From Salinibaculum litoreum (lineage in GTDB: Archaea > Halobacteriota > Halobacteria > Halobacteriales > Haloarculaceae), in contig CP046866.1 of assembly GCA_009789175.1 (NCBI GenBank), positions 2,728,001 to 2,792,000 on the forward strand: a stretch of DNA of 64,000 bases, given 5' to 3'. The notes under the pieces are model-generated. The model did no database searches, had not been told where the DNA came from, and saw nothing but the letters and a program-made list of their open reading frames with translations. The position numbers and the translations under genes were made by a program. Positions 46,198-56,606 of this stretch are shown piece by piece. How positions within the stretch are numbered: the first letter of the stretch is position 1; each line of letters begins with the position of its first letter.

Positions 46198-47226
46198 ATG
46201 GAGTTGACACGCCGACCACGCCGTCTGCGAACCGATGGGATTCGACCGCTGGTGCGCGAGACGGAGGTCACGGCAGCGGACCTCATCGCACCCGTCTTCG
46301 TCGACGCGACCACCGACGAGCGCCAGCCTATCGAGTCGATGCCCGGTCACGAACGGGTCCCTGTCGAGGAGGCCGTCGCCCGCGTCGAGGAAATCCGCGA
46401 GACCGGCGTCGAGGCGGTCATCGTCTTCGGGATTCCCGACTCGAAAGACGACCGGGGTACCCGAGCCTGGGCCGACGATGGCGTCGTTCAGGAAGCCACC
46501 CGCCGCATCACCGACGAGACCGACGCCTACGTCATCACCGACGTCTGTCTCTGTGAGTACACCAGCCACGGCCACTGCGGGGTACTCACGAGCGACGCGA
46601 GTGAACGCCTGGAAGCGGTGCGCTCTTCCGGTACTATCGAGCACGACGACGAGGACCCGGCCCTCACCGTCGAAAACGACGACACGCTCGACCTGCTGGG
46701 GAAGATAGCGACCTCACACGCGGCCGCAGGCGCGGACATGGTGGCACCTTCGGGGATGATAGACGGGATGGTCGGCGCGATTCGCGAGTCCCTCGACGCC
46801 GCCGGTCACGAGAACGTCCCCATCATGAGCTACGCTGCCAAGTACGAGTCGGCCTTTTACGGTCCGTTCCGGGATGCCGCCGACGGCGCGCCGTCCTTCG
46901 GTGACCGCCGCCACTACCAGATGGACCCCGCAAACGCCCGCGAGGCCACCCGCGAGGTCACGCTCGATGTCGAGCAGGGCGCTGACGTGTTGATGATAAA
47001 GCCCGCGCTGCCGTATCTGGATGTCGTCTCGACGGTCCGCCAGGAGTACGACCACCCTGTCGCCGCCTACAACGTCTCCGGAGAGTATGCCATGCTCCAT
47101 GCCGCTGCCGACCGCGGCTGGCTCGACCTCGAAGCGGTGGCCTACGAATCTCTGCTGTCTATCAAGCGGGCGGGTGCGGACCTCATTCTCACCTATTTCG
47201 CCGAGGACGTGGCCCGACGGCTGTAG
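46198..47226 (+). CDS. hemB: Porphobilinogen synthase (delta-aminolevulinate dehydratase)
   Basis: 342 aa from the ATG at 46198. It condenses two ALA to porphobilinogen. The metal-dependent Cys site is visible in [15 protein letters not shown], the Schiff-base lysines are in [17 protein letters not shown] and [14 protein letters not shown], and [11 protein letters not shown] follows. It is full length. hemL is 5 kb downstream, and HemAT and Brp/Blh form other haem or pigment links in the window. Confidence 0.95.
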   Translation: MELTRRPRRLRTDGIRPLVRETEVTAADLIAPVFVDATTDERQPIESMPGHERVPVEEAVARVEEIRETGVEAVIVFGIPDSKDDRGTRAWADDGVVQEATRRITDETDAYVITDVCLCEYTSHGHCGVLTSDASERLEAVRSSGTIEHDDEDPALTVENDDTLDLLGKIATSHAAAGADMVAPSGMIDGMVGAIRESLDAAGHENVPIMSYAAKYESAFYGPFRDAADGAPSFGDRRHYQMDPANAREATREVTLDVEQGADVLMIKPALPYLDVVSTVRQEYDHPVAAYNVSGEYAMLHAAADRGWLDLEAVAYESLLSIKRAGADLILTYFAEDVARRL

Positions 47227-48276
47227 CTACTCCTCGGCCAGCGGGAGCCGGGCAGCGACGATGGTCGTCCCGCCGCGGCGCTCGTAGTCCAGCCGACCGC
47301 CGTATCCCTCGATGACCCATTTGGCCAGCCACAGGCCGAGGCCGCTCCCGTGGGAGAGCTGTGAGATGGGCTGGTCGTCGAAGACGGCGGCGCGTTCGTA
47401 CTCCGGGATACCGGGGCCGTTGTCCCGGATTCTGACGACCGCTTCTCTCCCCTGTTCGACGAGTTCGAGGTGGACGACCGCGCTGCCTCCATCGGTGGTG
47501 GTCCTGGCAGAGCGGGTGCGCGGCCCACCGTGTTCGACAGCGTTCTCGACGAGTGCGCCGAGTGCGACTTCGAGCCGTCTGTCCGCCTGGACCGACAGCG
47601 CCTTCGGCAGGTCAGTCTCTATCGCCACGGGGTGTTCCCGTCGGAAGCGCCTGGCGAGCCGCCGGAGCGTCTCCGCGATGTCGACGGGTCTGTGCGTGGG
47701 CGTCCCGTCGCCGAGTAGCGTCTGGACCTGCCCGGCGGCGTGACTCAACTCTTCGAGGTCGTCGACAGCCGCCCGGATGCGCTCTGCCTCGCCCCGGATG
47801 GCCTCGTCGTCTGTCGCGGCGAGAATCTCGCCCGTCGCGGCCAGGACCGTGGCGAGGTCGTTGCGGAGGTTGTGTCGGAGAACGCGATGGAGTACCTCGT
47901 GGTGGCGTTGCTGGCGTTTCTCGTCGGTCACGTCGGTGTAGATGGCAAGCGCCCGCTCGGACCCCTCGTGGTCGAACGGGACACTCCGGTAGAGAAACTC
48001 CCGACGCCCGGTGGCAGTCAGCCGCGTCACCGTCGCCCAGTTGGTCTCGCCCTGCGCCGTCCGCTCGTCGAAGGAACTGGCCTCCTCGACCCGGTGTTCG
48101 GGGACGATGAAGTCGTTGAGTGACTCCCCGTGAATCGCCTCGCGCTCGTACCCGAAGACCTCGATGAACGCCGGATTGATCGCCCGGACGATGGGGTCGC
48201 CGTCGACGATTTCTATCTCCGCGACGGCGTCCTTGCTGAGGTCGAACAGGAGGCCGAACCGCTCGTCGCTGTTCAT
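47227..48276 (-). CDS. PAS-sensor histidine kinase
   Basis: 349 aa, soluble. PAS domain (residues 5-110), then the phosphoacceptor [15 protein letters not shown], and an ATPase domain with N box [13 protein letters not shown]1 DNGPGIP and G2 [13 protein letters not shown]. Its ATG overlaps the stop of the MCP-type gene by 4 bp (ATGA), so they are translated together. No response regulator is adjacent. Input is probably cytoplasmic, perhaps redox or light through PAS. Confidence 0.92.
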   Translation of the reverse strand: MNSDERFGLLFDLSKDAVAEIEIVDGDPIVRAINPAFIEVFGYEREAIHGESLNDFIVPEHRVEEASSFDERTAQGETNWATVTRLTATGRREFLYRSVPFDHEGSERALAIYTDVTDEKRQQRHHEVLHRVLRHNLRNDLATVLAATGEILAATDDEAIRGEAERIRAAVDDLEELSHAAGQVQTLLGDGTPTHRPVDIAETLRRLARRFRREHPVAIETDLPKALSVQADRRLEVALGALVENAVEHGGPRTRSARTTTDGGSAVVHLELVEQGREAVVRIRDNGPGIPEYERAAVFDDQPISQLSHGSGLGLWLAKWVIEGYGGRLDYERRGGTTIVAARLPLAEE

Positions 48277-49850
48277 CGCTTCCCAGTCGCGCTCATAGCG
48301 GTCGGGAGGTCTACCGACGGTTCCCTGGCGACGCCGGGCGAGCGACCGACGGTCAACTGCCGGCCACTCCGGGTGGCCTCGACGCGGAACACCTGGTCTG
48401 CCGCACCGACGTAAAACGCCGCGAAGGCATCGTCGACGTTTCCGGTGTCGATGACGTTCAAGACGGTGTCGTCGTCGGTGAAGACGCCGCCGTCGTTCTC
48501 GTAGCGTGCCGCCCGCGCGGCCTGTTCGCCCATGACCGCGATTTCACCGACGATGTTGCCCACGATGAGCAGCGGCCCAGTACGCCGCCGGTCCGTCTCG
48601 CGGTTCACCTCGCCGAGCGACTCCGAGTGCAGGTCGAAGACGTTCTGCCCTCCCTCCCAGCTCTCGAAGGGGTCGAGTACGAACAGCCGGTCCTCGCGCA
48701 GTGCGGCCCGCAACGAGTCGCCTCCGTCGAAGGCCGCCGCGAGCGTCTCGCGGTCCAGCGTCGGCGTCGGCGTCAGCGAGACCGCCCGCCCGTCGGCCAG
48801 CGCCGCCACGACCACGTCGGCCACCAGGTCGTCGACGGTCGTCCCTGCGTATTCGAGGACGCTCTGTCCGCCCTCGACGAAGCCACGGCAGGTGTCGTCG
48901 ATGGCCGTCAGCCCGGTCGGGAAGTACCGCAGCCCGCTGGCGTCCCCGGCCGTTTCCAGCGCGTCCTCGACCTCCTGGAGCATCGTCGTCTGCTCGCTGC
49001 GTGCCTCGCGTATCTGAGCGATGGCGTCCTCGATGTCGGCAGCCCGCTCGGCGACCTGCTCGGACTGTGAGGCGATTGTCTCGCTGGAGTTTGCGAGGTC
49101 GTCGGTGGCCGTCGACACCGACTGCACGTCCTCGGCCGTGCGCTCGACGGTGTCGGCGACGGCGTCGAACTCCTCCATCGCCGCCCCGACGTGGTCGGTC
49201 CCCGTCTCGATTTGCTCGGTGGTCTCCTCCAGTTGGGCGACGGTTTCGTCGGCGGCTGCCCGCACCTCCGCAAGCGCCGCTTCGATGGTTGCAGCCTGCT
49301 CCTGGGACTGCGTGGCGAGACTCTTGATTTCGTCGGCGACGACGGCGAACCCGTCTGCTCCCTCGCCGGAGCCGGCTCGCGCCGCCTCGATAGAGGCGTT
49401 CAACGCGAGCATGTTGGTCTGCTCCGCGATGTCGTCGATGCCGGATAGCGCCGTCTCGATGGTGTCGATGCGGTCGTCGAGCCGCCGGACCTCGGCTGCC
49501 AGTTCCTCGCTGGTCTCCTGGACTGTCTCGACGACACCCAGTGCCTCGGCGGCCGCCGACCGGCCGTCTGCGGCCCGCTGTGCAGCGTCCTCGCTTCGCT
49601 GCGCGACCTGCTCTGCGCTTGCAGCGACCTCCTCGATGGTCGCACTCAGGTCCGATACCTCGGCGACGACGCTTTCGATTTCGCTTGCCTGTGCGCCTGC
49701 GCGGTCGTCGATTGCGGCGAGTTCGGTATCGACGGTCTCGGAGGCCGTTCGAACGGCCCCGACCGCGCCGCGTGCGTTCGCCACTGCCCGACTGTCGATA
49801 TCGTGGTCTCTCTCGGCCGGGGACCGTGCCTCTGACTGGTCACTCGTCAT
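48273..49850 (-). CDS. Soluble MCP fused to a RecA/KaiC-like C-terminal domain
   Basis: 525 aa from the ATG at 49850 ([10 protein letters not shown]). No membrane segment. The MCP coiled coil with tip [29 protein letters not shown] (about residues 150-180) comes first, and a globular domain follows (from about 320: [63 protein letters not shown]). The tail looks like a RecA/KaiC-like fold without a clear Walker A. The reversed order (signalling domain first) and the coupling to a histidine kinase are unusual. Confidence 0.85.
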   Translation of the reverse strand: MTSDQSEARSPAERDHDIDSRAVANARGAVGAVRTASETVDTELAAIDDRAGAQASEIESVVAEVSDLSATIEEVAASAEQVAQRSEDAAQRAADGRSAAAEALGVVETVQETSEELAAEVRRLDDRIDTIETALSGIDDIAEQTNMLALNASIEAARAGSGEGADGFAVVADEIKSLATQSQEQAATIEAALAEVRAAADETVAQLEETTEQIETGTDHVGAAMEEFDAVADTVERTAEDVQSVSTATDDLANSSETIASQSEQVAERAADIEDAIAQIREARSEQTTMLQEVEDALETAGDASGLRYFPTGLTAIDDTCRGFVEGGQSVLEYAGTTVDDLVADVVVAALADGRAVSLTPTPTLDRETLAAAFDGGDSLRAALREDRLFVLDPFESWEGGQNVFDLHSESLGEVNRETDRRRTGPLLIVGNIVGEIAVMGEQAARAARYENDGGVFTDDDTVLNVIDTGNVDDAFAAFYVGAADQVFRVEATRSGRQLTVGRSPGVAREPSVDLPTAMSATGKR

Positions 49851-50321
49851 GTTTTGACATCTCGGCTGTCTCATCTTTTAGAATCATATACGAACTCTCA
49901 GACCCACACTCCGTGGGCGTACATACACAAATGCGCCGATGGATGCGGTGTACTTAAACACGGCTTCGAGGGCAAATATTCGCTTGGCCCACCGGCTCCA
50001 GCGCCGAAGACGGTGCGCGCCGGGCGCGTCCCCCGAAACCGTCCCAAACCGCGGGTCGAGCGGTCGACGAACGTGCGAAAATAGGATAACGAACGTCGCG
50101 CTACTGGACGATTTACAGCCTTATATCGATAATATTCTTCTGAAGTTTGGACGAACATCCACACAAATCGCTCAAATCGGGCACTCTGTAAAGCTAACTC
50201 TTATGTAGGTGTGTTCCGGAAGCATATCGCGTAAGAGAAAAACGATAGAGTTGGTTTGGCGGCGAAACGTGGACAAACGATAATCCAAATCCAAAATCAA
50301 AACATAGGTGAGAAATTCAAA
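49851..50321. other. Divergent intergenic region before amtB
   Basis: 471 bp with no convincing gene. The first half is GC-rich without signals that I recognise. The second half (50090-50321) is AT-rich, with CTTATATCGATAATATTC near 50130 and a TGGACGAACATCCA partial palindrome near 50149. A GGTGAG ribosome-binding-like site lies about 11 nt before the amtB start. It probably holds the nitrogen-controlled amtB promoter. Confidence 0.5.
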
Positions 50322-51671
50322 ATGACCAGTGTACTACTACAGGCGGACGCGACGATCAGCGCGATAAACAACATGTGGATACTCCTCGTATCGTTCCTCA
50401 TCTTCTTCATGCACGCCGGCTTCGCCATGCTCGAAGCGGGGCAGGTGCGCTCGAAGAACGTGGCGAACCAGTTGACGAAGAACCTCCTGACCTGGAGTGT
50501 CGGGGTCTCGGTGTTTTTCCTGTTAGGTATCGGCATTGCCAACCTGGCAGTAGGAAACGGGTTCGCGGCCGGTGCGCCGTTCCTTGACTCCGCGCCCAGT
50601 GCCTACATCGGGTGGCTCTACGGTGCGGTCTTCGCGATGACTGCAGCGACCATCGTCTCCGGGGCCGTCGCCGGCCGCGCGAAACTCCGTGCGTACATCA
50701 CGTACACGTTCCTGCTGGCCGCCGTCATCTACCCGGTGGTCATCGCCATGACCTGGACGGGACAGGGAACCGAGGCCGGTGGGCTGGTCTACCGGATTAC
50801 CGGGACTGCCTTCACTGACTTCGCGGGCGGGATGATTGTCCACGGGATGGGCGGCATCGCCGGCCTGACGGCCGCCGCGATTCTCGGCGCTCGGATGGGT
50901 CGGTTCAACGACGACGGTACGCCGAATGTCATCCCCGGTCACTCGATGACCTTTGCCGTGCTCGGGACGCTCGTCCTCGCCTTTGGCTGGTACGGCTTCA
51001 ACGTCGGTACCTCGGCCATCTTCGGCCCTGATGACGGCCTGCTCCTCGACCAGCTCGGCCGCGTCGCCATGACGACGACGATTTCGATGGCCTTCGGCGC
51101 GATGGCTGCCGGCGCAGTCGCGTGGTTCATGACCAGCAAGGTCGACACGCTGTATGTCGCAAACGGACTGCTGGCTGGCCTCGTCGGTATCACGGCGATT
51201 CCACACACCACTGCCTGGTGGGGTGCCATCGTCGTCGGGACCATCTCCGGTGCGCAGTTGCCGCTGGTGTTCAAATTCGTCGAGACGACGCTCAACATCG
51301 ACGACGTGTGTGCGGTCTTCCCCGTTCACGGAAGTGCCGGCGTCTTCGGGACGCTGCTGTTCCCCTTCGTGGCCGCACCTGCGTTCCGTCCTGACAGCCT
51401 CTCCGGCTTTGTCGACGCCTTCCTCGCCCAGGCCGTCGGTGTGTTCCTCATCGCCGGCTGGACCATCACCGCCACCGCAATCATCTGGTACGCGTTCAAA
51501 GCGATGGGCCAGGCTCGCGTCTCCCCCGAACACGAACAGGAGGGCCTCGACCTCTCGGAACACGGCGTCGAGACCTACCCCGAGTTCGGCGGCGACGAGG
51601 GCGCGGTTGCTGACGGTGGTACCATTAAAACCGATGGCGGCGTTTCGGCTAAGAGAGGTGACAACGAATGA
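50322..51671 (+). CDS. amtB: Ammonium transporter (Amt)
   Basis: 449 aa from the ATG at 50322 ([10 protein letters not shown]); the upstream ORF start is a TTG. Eleven helices. The signature [20 protein letters not shown] holds the first conserved His; [12 protein letters not shown] is the second. [14 protein letters not shown] is the N-terminal substrate-site segment. The C-terminal tail ends near the glnK start. It is a membrane trimer that brings in ammonium at low concentration. Confidence 0.95.
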   Translation: MTSVLLQADATISAINNMWILLVSFLIFFMHAGFAMLEAGQVRSKNVANQLTKNLLTWSVGVSVFFLLGIGIANLAVGNGFAAGAPFLDSAPSAYIGWLYGAVFAMTAATIVSGAVAGRAKLRAYITYTFLLAAVIYPVVIAMTWTGQGTEAGGLVYRITGTAFTDFAGGMIVHGMGGIAGLTAAAILGARMGRFNDDGTPNVIPGHSMTFAVLGTLVLAFGWYGFNVGTSAIFGPDDGLLLDQLGRVAMTTTISMAFGAMAAGAVAWFMTSKVDTLYVANGLLAGLVGITAIPHTTAWWGAIVVGTISGAQLPLVFKFVETTLNIDDVCAVFPVHGSAGVFGTLLFPFVAAPAFRPDSLSGFVDAFLAQAVGVFLIAGWTITATAIIWYAFKAMGQARVSPEHEQEGLDLSEHGVETYPEFGGDEGAVADGGTIKTDGGVSAKRGDNE

Positions 51672-52015
51672 GTGAAATCGATATGGTCGTCGCGTACATC
51701 CGCCCGGACAAACTGGGCGACGTAAAGAAAAGCCTCGCGGAGGCGGGCGCACCGTCGTTGACGGTCACAAACGTCTCCGGTCGCGGCTCACAGCCCGCAA
51801 AGAAGGGCCAGTGGCGCGGCGAGGAGTACACCGTCGACCTCCACCAGAAGGTGAAACTGGAGTGTGTCGTCGCCGACATCCCCAGCGAGGATGTCGTCGA
51901 TGCCATCGAGGACGCCGCTCACACGGGTGAACCCGGCGACGGCAAGATCTTCGTGATGCCCGTCGACGACGCCGTCCAGATTCGGACGGGCAAGCGCGGC
52001 CCCGACGCGGTCTGA
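51668..52015 (+). CDS. glnK: PII nitrogen-regulatory protein GlnK
   Basis: 115 aa. The start overlaps the amtB stop by 4 bp (ATGA), the standard amtB-glnK arrangement. PII fold with [18 protein letters not shown], the T-loop segment [14 protein letters not shown] with its Tyr, and [22 protein letters not shown]. It binds ATP/2-oxoglutarate and blocks AmtB when nitrogen is sufficient. Confidence 0.95.
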   Translation: MSEIDMVVAYIRPDKLGDVKKSLAEAGAPSLTVTNVSGRGSQPAKKGQWRGEEYTVDLHQKVKLECVVADIPSEDVVDAIEDAAHTGEPGDGKIFVMPVDDAVQIRTGKRGPDAV

Positions 52016-52022
52016 GCGAGTC

Positions 52023-52040
52023 GCCGTCGAATCGGCTTTT
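52023..52040 (+). terminator. Small hairpin with T4 behind glnK
   Basis: GCCG (52023-52026) pairs with CGGC (52033-52036) and is followed by TTTT (52037-52040), seven nt after the glnK stop. A short but well-placed terminator candidate. Confidence 0.5.
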
Positions 52041-52093
52041 CACCGCACGCGCAACGCGTTAGCTTCTTTCTTGGGCCGGTCTAACCGGGGGAC

Positions 52094-53440
52094 ATGACAC
52101 ACGACAACTCGCGTGAACTCTACGACCGCGCGCTCTCGGTACTGGCCGGCGGGGTCAACTCCTCTGTCAGGGCGACACAGCCCTATCCGGCCTTCGTCGA
52201 GCGCGGTGACGGCGGCCACATCATCGATGTCGACGGCAACCGCTATATCGACTACATCATGGGCTATGGCCCGCTCCTGTTGGGGCATGACATGCCCGAC
52301 CGGGTGCAGGCAGCCGTCCAGCAGTACAGCGCCGAGGGGCCGATGTACGGCGCGCCCACCGAGGTCGAGATAGAACTCGCGGAGTTCATCACGCGGCATG
52401 TCCCCAGCGTGGAGATGCTGCGGTTCGTCAACTCCGGCACCGAGGCCACCGTCTCCGCCGTCCGACTCGCGCGGGCGGTCACGGGTCGGGACAAAATCGT
52501 CGTCATGGAGGGTGGCTACCACGGCGCACAGGAATCCACGCTCGTCGAGGGGTCGGGAACCCACACCCAGCCCTCCAGCCCCGGCATCCCCGACTCCTTC
52601 GCGGACCACACCATCGCCGTTCCGTTCAACGACTTCGAGGCCGCAAGCGAGGTGTTCGAGGCCCACGGCGAGGACATCGCTGCCGTCCTCACCGAACCCA
52701 TCCTCGGCAACTACGGCATCGTCTACCCCGAAGAGGGGTATCACGACCACCTCCGGGAACTCACCGAGAACCACGGTTCCTTGCTCATCTTCGACGAGGT
52801 CATCACTGGCTTCCGGGTCGGCGGACTCCAGTGTGCCCAGGGCAAATTCGACATCGAACCGGACATCACGACTTTCGCCAAGATTATCGGTGGGGGCTTC
52901 CCCGTCGGTGCCATCGGCGGCCGGTCGGACCTCATCGAGCAGTTCACGCCCGCCGGCGACGTCTTCCAGTCCGGCACCTTCTCGGGGCATCCGGTGACGA
53001 TGGCTGCCGGCCTCGAAACCCTGCGGTATGCCGCCGACAACGATGTGTATGACCACGTCAACACATTGGGCGAGCAACTCCGGGCGGGCCTGACCGACAT
53101 CTGTGCCGACCAGGCACCGGACTACACCGTCGTCGGGACGGACTCGATGTTCAAGGTCGTCTTCACCCGCGACGGGGGCGCGACCGGCGGCGAGGACGGC
53201 GACCACTGTGCGGCTGGCTGCCGCCAGCGCCCGTCTTGCCCGCGCTACGAGGCCTGTCCGAAAAACGCCGCGGACATCAAAGCCGCCGAGACCGAGCGCT
53301 GGGTGCGGCTGTTCCGGACGGGCATGCGGGAGGAGGGCGTCCTCCTGCCGGCCAACCAGTTCGAATCGCAGTTCGTCTGTGGGGCACACACGGAGGAGGA
53401 CATCGAACAGACGCTCGAAGCCTACAAGGAGGTGCTGTAG
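52094..53440 (+). CDS. hemL: Glutamate-1-semialdehyde 2,1-aminomutase
   Basis: 448 aa. It converts GSA to 5-aminolevulinate for haem. PLP fold with [29 protein letters not shown] and the PLP lysine in [18 protein letters not shown] Cys-rich insertion (residues about 370-390: [21 protein letters not shown]) near the C-terminus carries four Cys. I recall similar inserts in haloarchaeal HemL, so it may be a lineage trait, perhaps a metal site. The propeller gene follows directly. Confidence 0.94.
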   Translation: MTHDNSRELYDRALSVLAGGVNSSVRATQPYPAFVERGDGGHIIDVDGNRYIDYIMGYGPLLLGHDMPDRVQAAVQQYSAEGPMYGAPTEVEIELAEFITRHVPSVEMLRFVNSGTEATVSAVRLARAVTGRDKIVVMEGGYHGAQESTLVEGSGTHTQPSSPGIPDSFADHTIAVPFNDFEAASEVFEAHGEDIAAVLTEPILGNYGIVYPEEGYHDHLRELTENHGSLLIFDEVITGFRVGGLQCAQGKFDIEPDITTFAKIIGGGFPVGAIGGRSDLIEQFTPAGDVFQSGTFSGHPVTMAAGLETLRYAADNDVYDHVNTLGEQLRAGLTDICADQAPDYTVVGTDSMFKVVFTRDGGATGGEDGDHCAAGCRQRPSCPRYEACPKNAADIKAAETERWVRLFRTGMREEGVLLPANQFESQFVCGAHTEEDIEQTLEAYKEVL

Positions 53441-54283
53441 ATGCCAGCCGATGACGACATCTCGCTCGAAGAGAAACGCGTCTACGAGGACACCCGCGCG
53501 GAGACTGCGGCGTTTATCGCCTCCGACATGGGGCTGACCCGCGTCGAGATTGCCGGCGACCAGATCGGCCGCTTCGGGCTGGTGGTCGAGGACCCCGCGA
53601 CCAGCGTCGCCGGCGACGGCGGCACCCTCGTCGTCGGAACGACCGAGGACGTACTCGTCGGGTCCGGCGACGACGAGTTCGTCGAGACGGGCTTTGGCGA
53701 GGCAACAGTCGTCGGCATCGACGACGGCACACCGCTGGCGGTCGGCCCCGACGGGACCGTCGCACGGCTCTCCGGTGACGAGTGGGTGACCGTCGGTGCC
53801 GTCACCGGCCCGCGCCGGATGGACGGCAACCTGCTGGCGACCGGCGACGGGGTCGTCCGGGTCGAACACGACTGTATCGACCTCGGCGGTGGCCCGGATG
53901 TCCGTGATGTGGCGGCGGCCGAGGACAGCGCATACGCGGCGGCTGCCGACGGGCTGCTGGCCTACGATGGCGAGTTCGAGCGCGTCGCCGGCGGCGACTG
54001 CACGCTCGTGGCCGTGGGTGCAGGCGACGGTGAGGGAACCGCTGATGTCAACGCTATCAGCGAGGACGGCTTGCTCACTCACCGCGAGGGTGATTGGCAC
54101 GCCGAGAGCCTGCCTGCCGACACCGCGTTCGCGGACCTTGCCGTCGGCGAGAGCCTGTACGCGGTGACCGCCGACGGGACGCTGTTCGTCCACGCCGACG
54201 CGGCTGTCACGCCCGACGGACAGGGTGGCTGGCGTTCGCGGGCGCTCGGCGTTCGCCACGTGGTCGGGCTGGCGGTGCCGTAA
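53441..54283 (+). CDS. HVO_0234-type beta-propeller protein
   Basis: 280 aa whose ATG follows the hemL stop with no gap. It is made of short strand repeats (TTEDVLVGSGDDEFVE, GTPLAVGPDGTVARLSGDEW, DGLLAYDGEFERVAG, ISEDGLLTHREGDWHAESL), as expected of a beta-propeller of about six to seven blades. There is no signal peptide, so it is cytoplasmic. The position after hemL is the known haloarchaeal arrangement for this family. Molecular role unknown. Confidence 0.82.
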   Translation: MPADDDISLEEKRVYEDTRAETAAFIASDMGLTRVEIAGDQIGRFGLVVEDPATSVAGDGGTLVVGTTEDVLVGSGDDEFVETGFGEATVVGIDDGTPLAVGPDGTVARLSGDEWVTVGAVTGPRRMDGNLLATGDGVVRVEHDCIDLGGGPDVRDVAAAEDSAYAAAADGLLAYDGEFERVAGGDCTLVAVGAGDGEGTADVNAISEDGLLTHREGDWHAESLPADTAFADLAVGESLYAVTADGTLFVHADAAVTPDGQGGWRSRALGVRHVVGLAVP

Positions 54284-54359
54284 GGACCCGCTCTGCTGTA
54301 CCGGGCTGGGTTCACAACGAACCGGACGGGTTTTGACCTCCTCGCGTCTATGCCCCCGT

Positions 54360-54560
54360 ATGACCGACGACGACCCCGCTGTCCCTATCGTCTGCCCGGA
54401 GTGTGACACGGAGACGGAGGTTCCCCTCTCCGAGATCGCAGACATGCTCGACCGCCACAACGACAATCAGCACGACGGCGAGGAGTGTGCACAGGTCGAT
54501 CCCGCCCTGGCCGACGAGCTACAGGACCTCGTCGCCGAGGATATGGGGTTGCTGGAGTAA
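54360..54560 (+). CDS. Small zinc-finger-like protein
   Basis: 66 aa from the ATG at 54360. A CPECDTETEVPLSE motif at the N-terminus plus H and C residues in RHNDNQHDGEECAQVD could bind zinc. It is acidic otherwise (ELQDLVAEDMGLLE at the C-terminus). Small zinc proteins of this size are common in haloarchaea and often act in protein contacts. It has its own start well separated from the propeller gene. Confidence 0.78.
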   Translation: MTDDDPAVPIVCPECDTETEVPLSEIADMLDRHNDNQHDGEECAQVDPALADELQDLVAEDMGLLE

Positions 54561-54676
54561 CGCCGACCGGGCCACGACTCCGGCACCGATACTCGCTGGT
54601 TCTCCTCGGTCGTTCCGTAGAAGAGTAGTCAAGGAGCGTTCGCTCGCGGGTGTGGCAGAGCCGTCGGGTGTGCTGT

Positions 54677-55003
54677 TCAAAACGGCGGGCTGTAGTCTTC
54701 GTACTCGTCCATCTCTTCCATCTCGTCAGTCTTCGAGGGCATCACGGCCCCACGCTGGTCGTCCGAGCGGACGACTTCCACATCGTCGAGACCGTCGACG
54801 CCCTCTGGGAGTCGCTGCTCGATTGCCTTCATCGTCATCGGGGCGATACCACAGCCCGAACAGGCCCCGCCGATGGCGACGGTCGCCGTTCCTGCGTCCT
54901 CGTCGACTTCCTGCACCTCGACGGACCCACCGTGTTGCTGAATCTGTGGGACTTCGCTGTTCAGGTAACTCTGCGTCTGTTGTTCCAGACCTTCTGCGCT
55001 CAT
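54677..55003 (-). CDS. NifU-like Fe-S scaffold/carrier protein
   Basis: 108 aa, only the C-terminal NifU domain. The CxxC site is in GGACSGCGIAPMTMKAIEQRL (about residues 47-67). Members carry and transfer Fe-S clusters. The acidic tail EMEEMDEYEDYSPPF is typical of haloarchaea. A degenerate iron-box-like sequence TTTGGACATCCTAA lies at 55045-55058, upstream of its TATA-like region, which would fit iron control but is weaker than the five clear boxes. Confidence 0.9.
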   Translation of the reverse strand: MSAEGLEQQTQSYLNSEVPQIQQHGGSVEVQEVDEDAGTATVAIGGACSGCGIAPMTMKAIEQRLPEGVDGLDDVEVVRSDDQRGAVMPSKTDEMEEMDEYEDYSPPF

Positions 55004-55312
55004 ACATATCGACGTTACTGCCGAAGTATCATAAAGTTGTGCTTTTTGGACATCCTAAAAACTGCAGACAGATGCTCTGATGGGCGTGAATTTTGGGTGG
55101 CCAAAAGAAAAAAGTACGAAAATAGAAATTTTTCGCACGGCCTAAACCATGTGAACTGCCTGGCTGCATGTGGCTTTCCGAGCCGAAACGGTTATTTGCT
55201 TTTAGGTTGGCCTAAATACTGTGGTTGTCGACGAGTGTGACAGGCCGGTCACCGTGACACCGGTCGATTTCGTGTGGACGGACGTGCGAGCGATGCCAGT
55301 GGAGGGACCGGC
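55004..55312. other. Divergent region NifU / DtxR
   Basis: 309 bp. It contains the degenerate iron-box-like site at 55045-55058, an AT-rich A-tract stretch around 55105-55135, a half-box GGCCTAAACC near 55139, the clear iron box at 55202-55215 and a 31-codon mini-ORF from 55221. Confidence 0.6.
55202..55215. promoter_or_regulatory. Iron box 2 (DtxR gene)
   Basis: TTAGGTTGGCCTAA, five nt before the GTG of the mini-ORF at 55221 and about 100 bp before the DtxR ATG. A TATA-like GGTTATTTG at about 55190-55197 is at leaderless distance from 55221. It suggests autoregulation. Confidence 0.85.
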
Positions 55313-55316
55313 ATGA
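55221..55316 (+). CDS. Mini-ORF (31 codons) between iron box and DtxR gene
   Basis: GTG at 55221, TGA at 55314-55316. The stop overlaps the DtxR ATG (55313) as ATGA. It starts where a leaderless transcript from the box promoter would start. The peptide begins VVVDECDRPVTVTPVDF. Probably a coupling leader; translation is not proven. Confidence 0.45.
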   Translation: MVVDECDRPVTVTPVDFVWTDVRAMPVEGPA

Positions 55317-55702
55317 CTGGCGCACCGCAGTACCTGCTCGCGATATATATCGCCGAACACCGGCAGGACCCGCCGGTCACGTTCGGCGTGGTCGCTGACC
55401 TTCTCGACCGGTCGCCGGCATCGGTGACGGAGATGTGCCAGCGACTCGACGAGGACGGGCTGGTCGACCACGAGCCATACCAGGGGGTGACGCTCACTGA
55501 CCTGGGCCGCGAGCAGGCGAGTGACCTCCACGAGTCGTACGTGACGCTGTCGTGGTTCTTCCGGGAGGTGCTGGACCTCGACGACTACGAGACCGAGGCC
55601 ATGGAGCTTGCAGGCACGGTCAGCCCCGAGGTCACCGAACGCCTGGCGGCGACCCTTCCACACGCCGAGGAGGTCTCTGTCCCGACACACGAGGGGCAGT
55701 AA
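55313..55702 (+). CDS. DtxR-family metal-dependent regulator
   Basis: 129 aa from the ATG at 55313. N-terminal winged helix of DtxR type (QYLLAIYIAEHRQDPPVTFGVVADLLDRSPASVTEMCQRLDEDGLVDHEPYQGVTLTDLG) and a short dimerisation helix pair with YVTLSWFFREVLDLDDYETEAMELAGTVSPE. The SH3-like C-terminal domain is absent, as in other short haloarchaeal members. An iron box lies upstream. It is the probable regulator of all boxes in the window, since no other DtxR-type gene is present here. Confidence 0.9.
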   Translation: MTGAPQYLLAIYIAEHRQDPPVTFGVVADLLDRSPASVTEMCQRLDEDGLVDHEPYQGVTLTDLGREQASDLHESYVTLSWFFREVLDLDDYETEAMELAGTVSPEVTERLAATLPHAEEVSVPTHEGQ

Positions 55703-55757
55703 CCGCCGGTGACCGGGGACCGAAAAGTGGTTTACTCGCCGTGGCGACTCCCCGCAC

Positions 55758-56603
55758 ATGATTGTCGCCGGCTCGCACTCGCAGGCGCTCGCGGCCGCGC
55801 TTGCCGATGTCACCGACCACGACCTCGCGGCCGTCGAGTACGAACAGTTCCCGGACGGCGAACGGATGGCCAGCCTCGACGACGCGCCCGACCACGCCGT
55901 CGTCGTCGCTGCCACCCCGACCGACGCCGCTCACGTCGAACTACTGCAGCTACAGGACGCCGCGCGCGAGGCCGGCGCTTCCCAGGTTACGACTGTCATC
56001 CCGTATATGGGGTATGCCCGTCAGGACCGGGCCTTCGAGACGGGCGAACCGGTCTCGGCCCGCGCCGTCGCCCGCGCCATCTCGACGGGGACCGACCGCG
56101 TTCTCACCGTCGACCCCCACGAGCCGGCGGTCTGTGACTACTTTACTGTCCCTGCCGAGGCCGTCCCCGCTGCGGGTCGCCTTGCGGACCCGCTGCCCGA
56201 CACGCTCGTCGACCCGCTCTTTCTCTCGCCTGACGAGGGCGCTATCGGCCTCGCGCGGTCGGTCGCTGAGGCCTACGGACGCGGCGAGACCGACTACTTC
56301 GAGAAGGAACGGCACTCCGGGACGGAAGTCGAGATTACGCCCAGCGACGCGAGCGTCGCCGACCGAGACGTGGTACTGGTCGACGACATCGTCGCCACGG
56401 GGTCGACGATGAGCGAGTCCGTTGCCGTCCTGAACGACCGCGGCGCACAGTCGGTTTACGTTACCTGTGTCCACCCGTTGCTCGCCCGCAACGCCCACCT
56501 GAAACTCGCTCGCGCCGGCGTCGAAACCGTCTTTGGCACCGACACCATCGAGCGTCCGGTCAGCGAAGTCAGCGTCGCACCGGCCATCGCCGACACGCTC
56601 TAG
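55758..56603 (+). CDS. prs: Ribose-phosphate pyrophosphokinase
   Basis: 281 aa, the short archaeal form. It makes PRPP from ribose-5-P and ATP. Motifs: YEQFPDGERMASLDD, PYMGYARQDRAFETGEPVSARAVA with the flexible loop, the DPHEPAVCDYF site, and the PRPP loop VVLVDDIVATGSTM. It supplies pyrE, upp, hisI-A-B and purine salvage, which are all present in the window. It is separated from the DtxR gene by 55 bp. Confidence 0.94.
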   Translation: MIVAGSHSQALAAALADVTDHDLAAVEYEQFPDGERMASLDDAPDHAVVVAATPTDAAHVELLQLQDAAREAGASQVTTVIPYMGYARQDRAFETGEPVSARAVARAISTGTDRVLTVDPHEPAVCDYFTVPAEAVPAAGRLADPLPDTLVDPLFLSPDEGAIGLARSVAEAYGRGETDYFEKERHSGTEVEITPSDASVADRDVVLVDDIVATGSTMSESVAVLNDRGAQSVYVTCVHPLLARNAHLKLARAGVETVFGTDTIERPVSEVSVAPAIADTL

Positions 56604-56606
56604 CGG

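Noticed and set aside
49898-50164. 88-aa minus-strand frame in the amtB upstream region
   Set aside because: Mixed composition without similarity, overlapping AT-rich promoter sequence.
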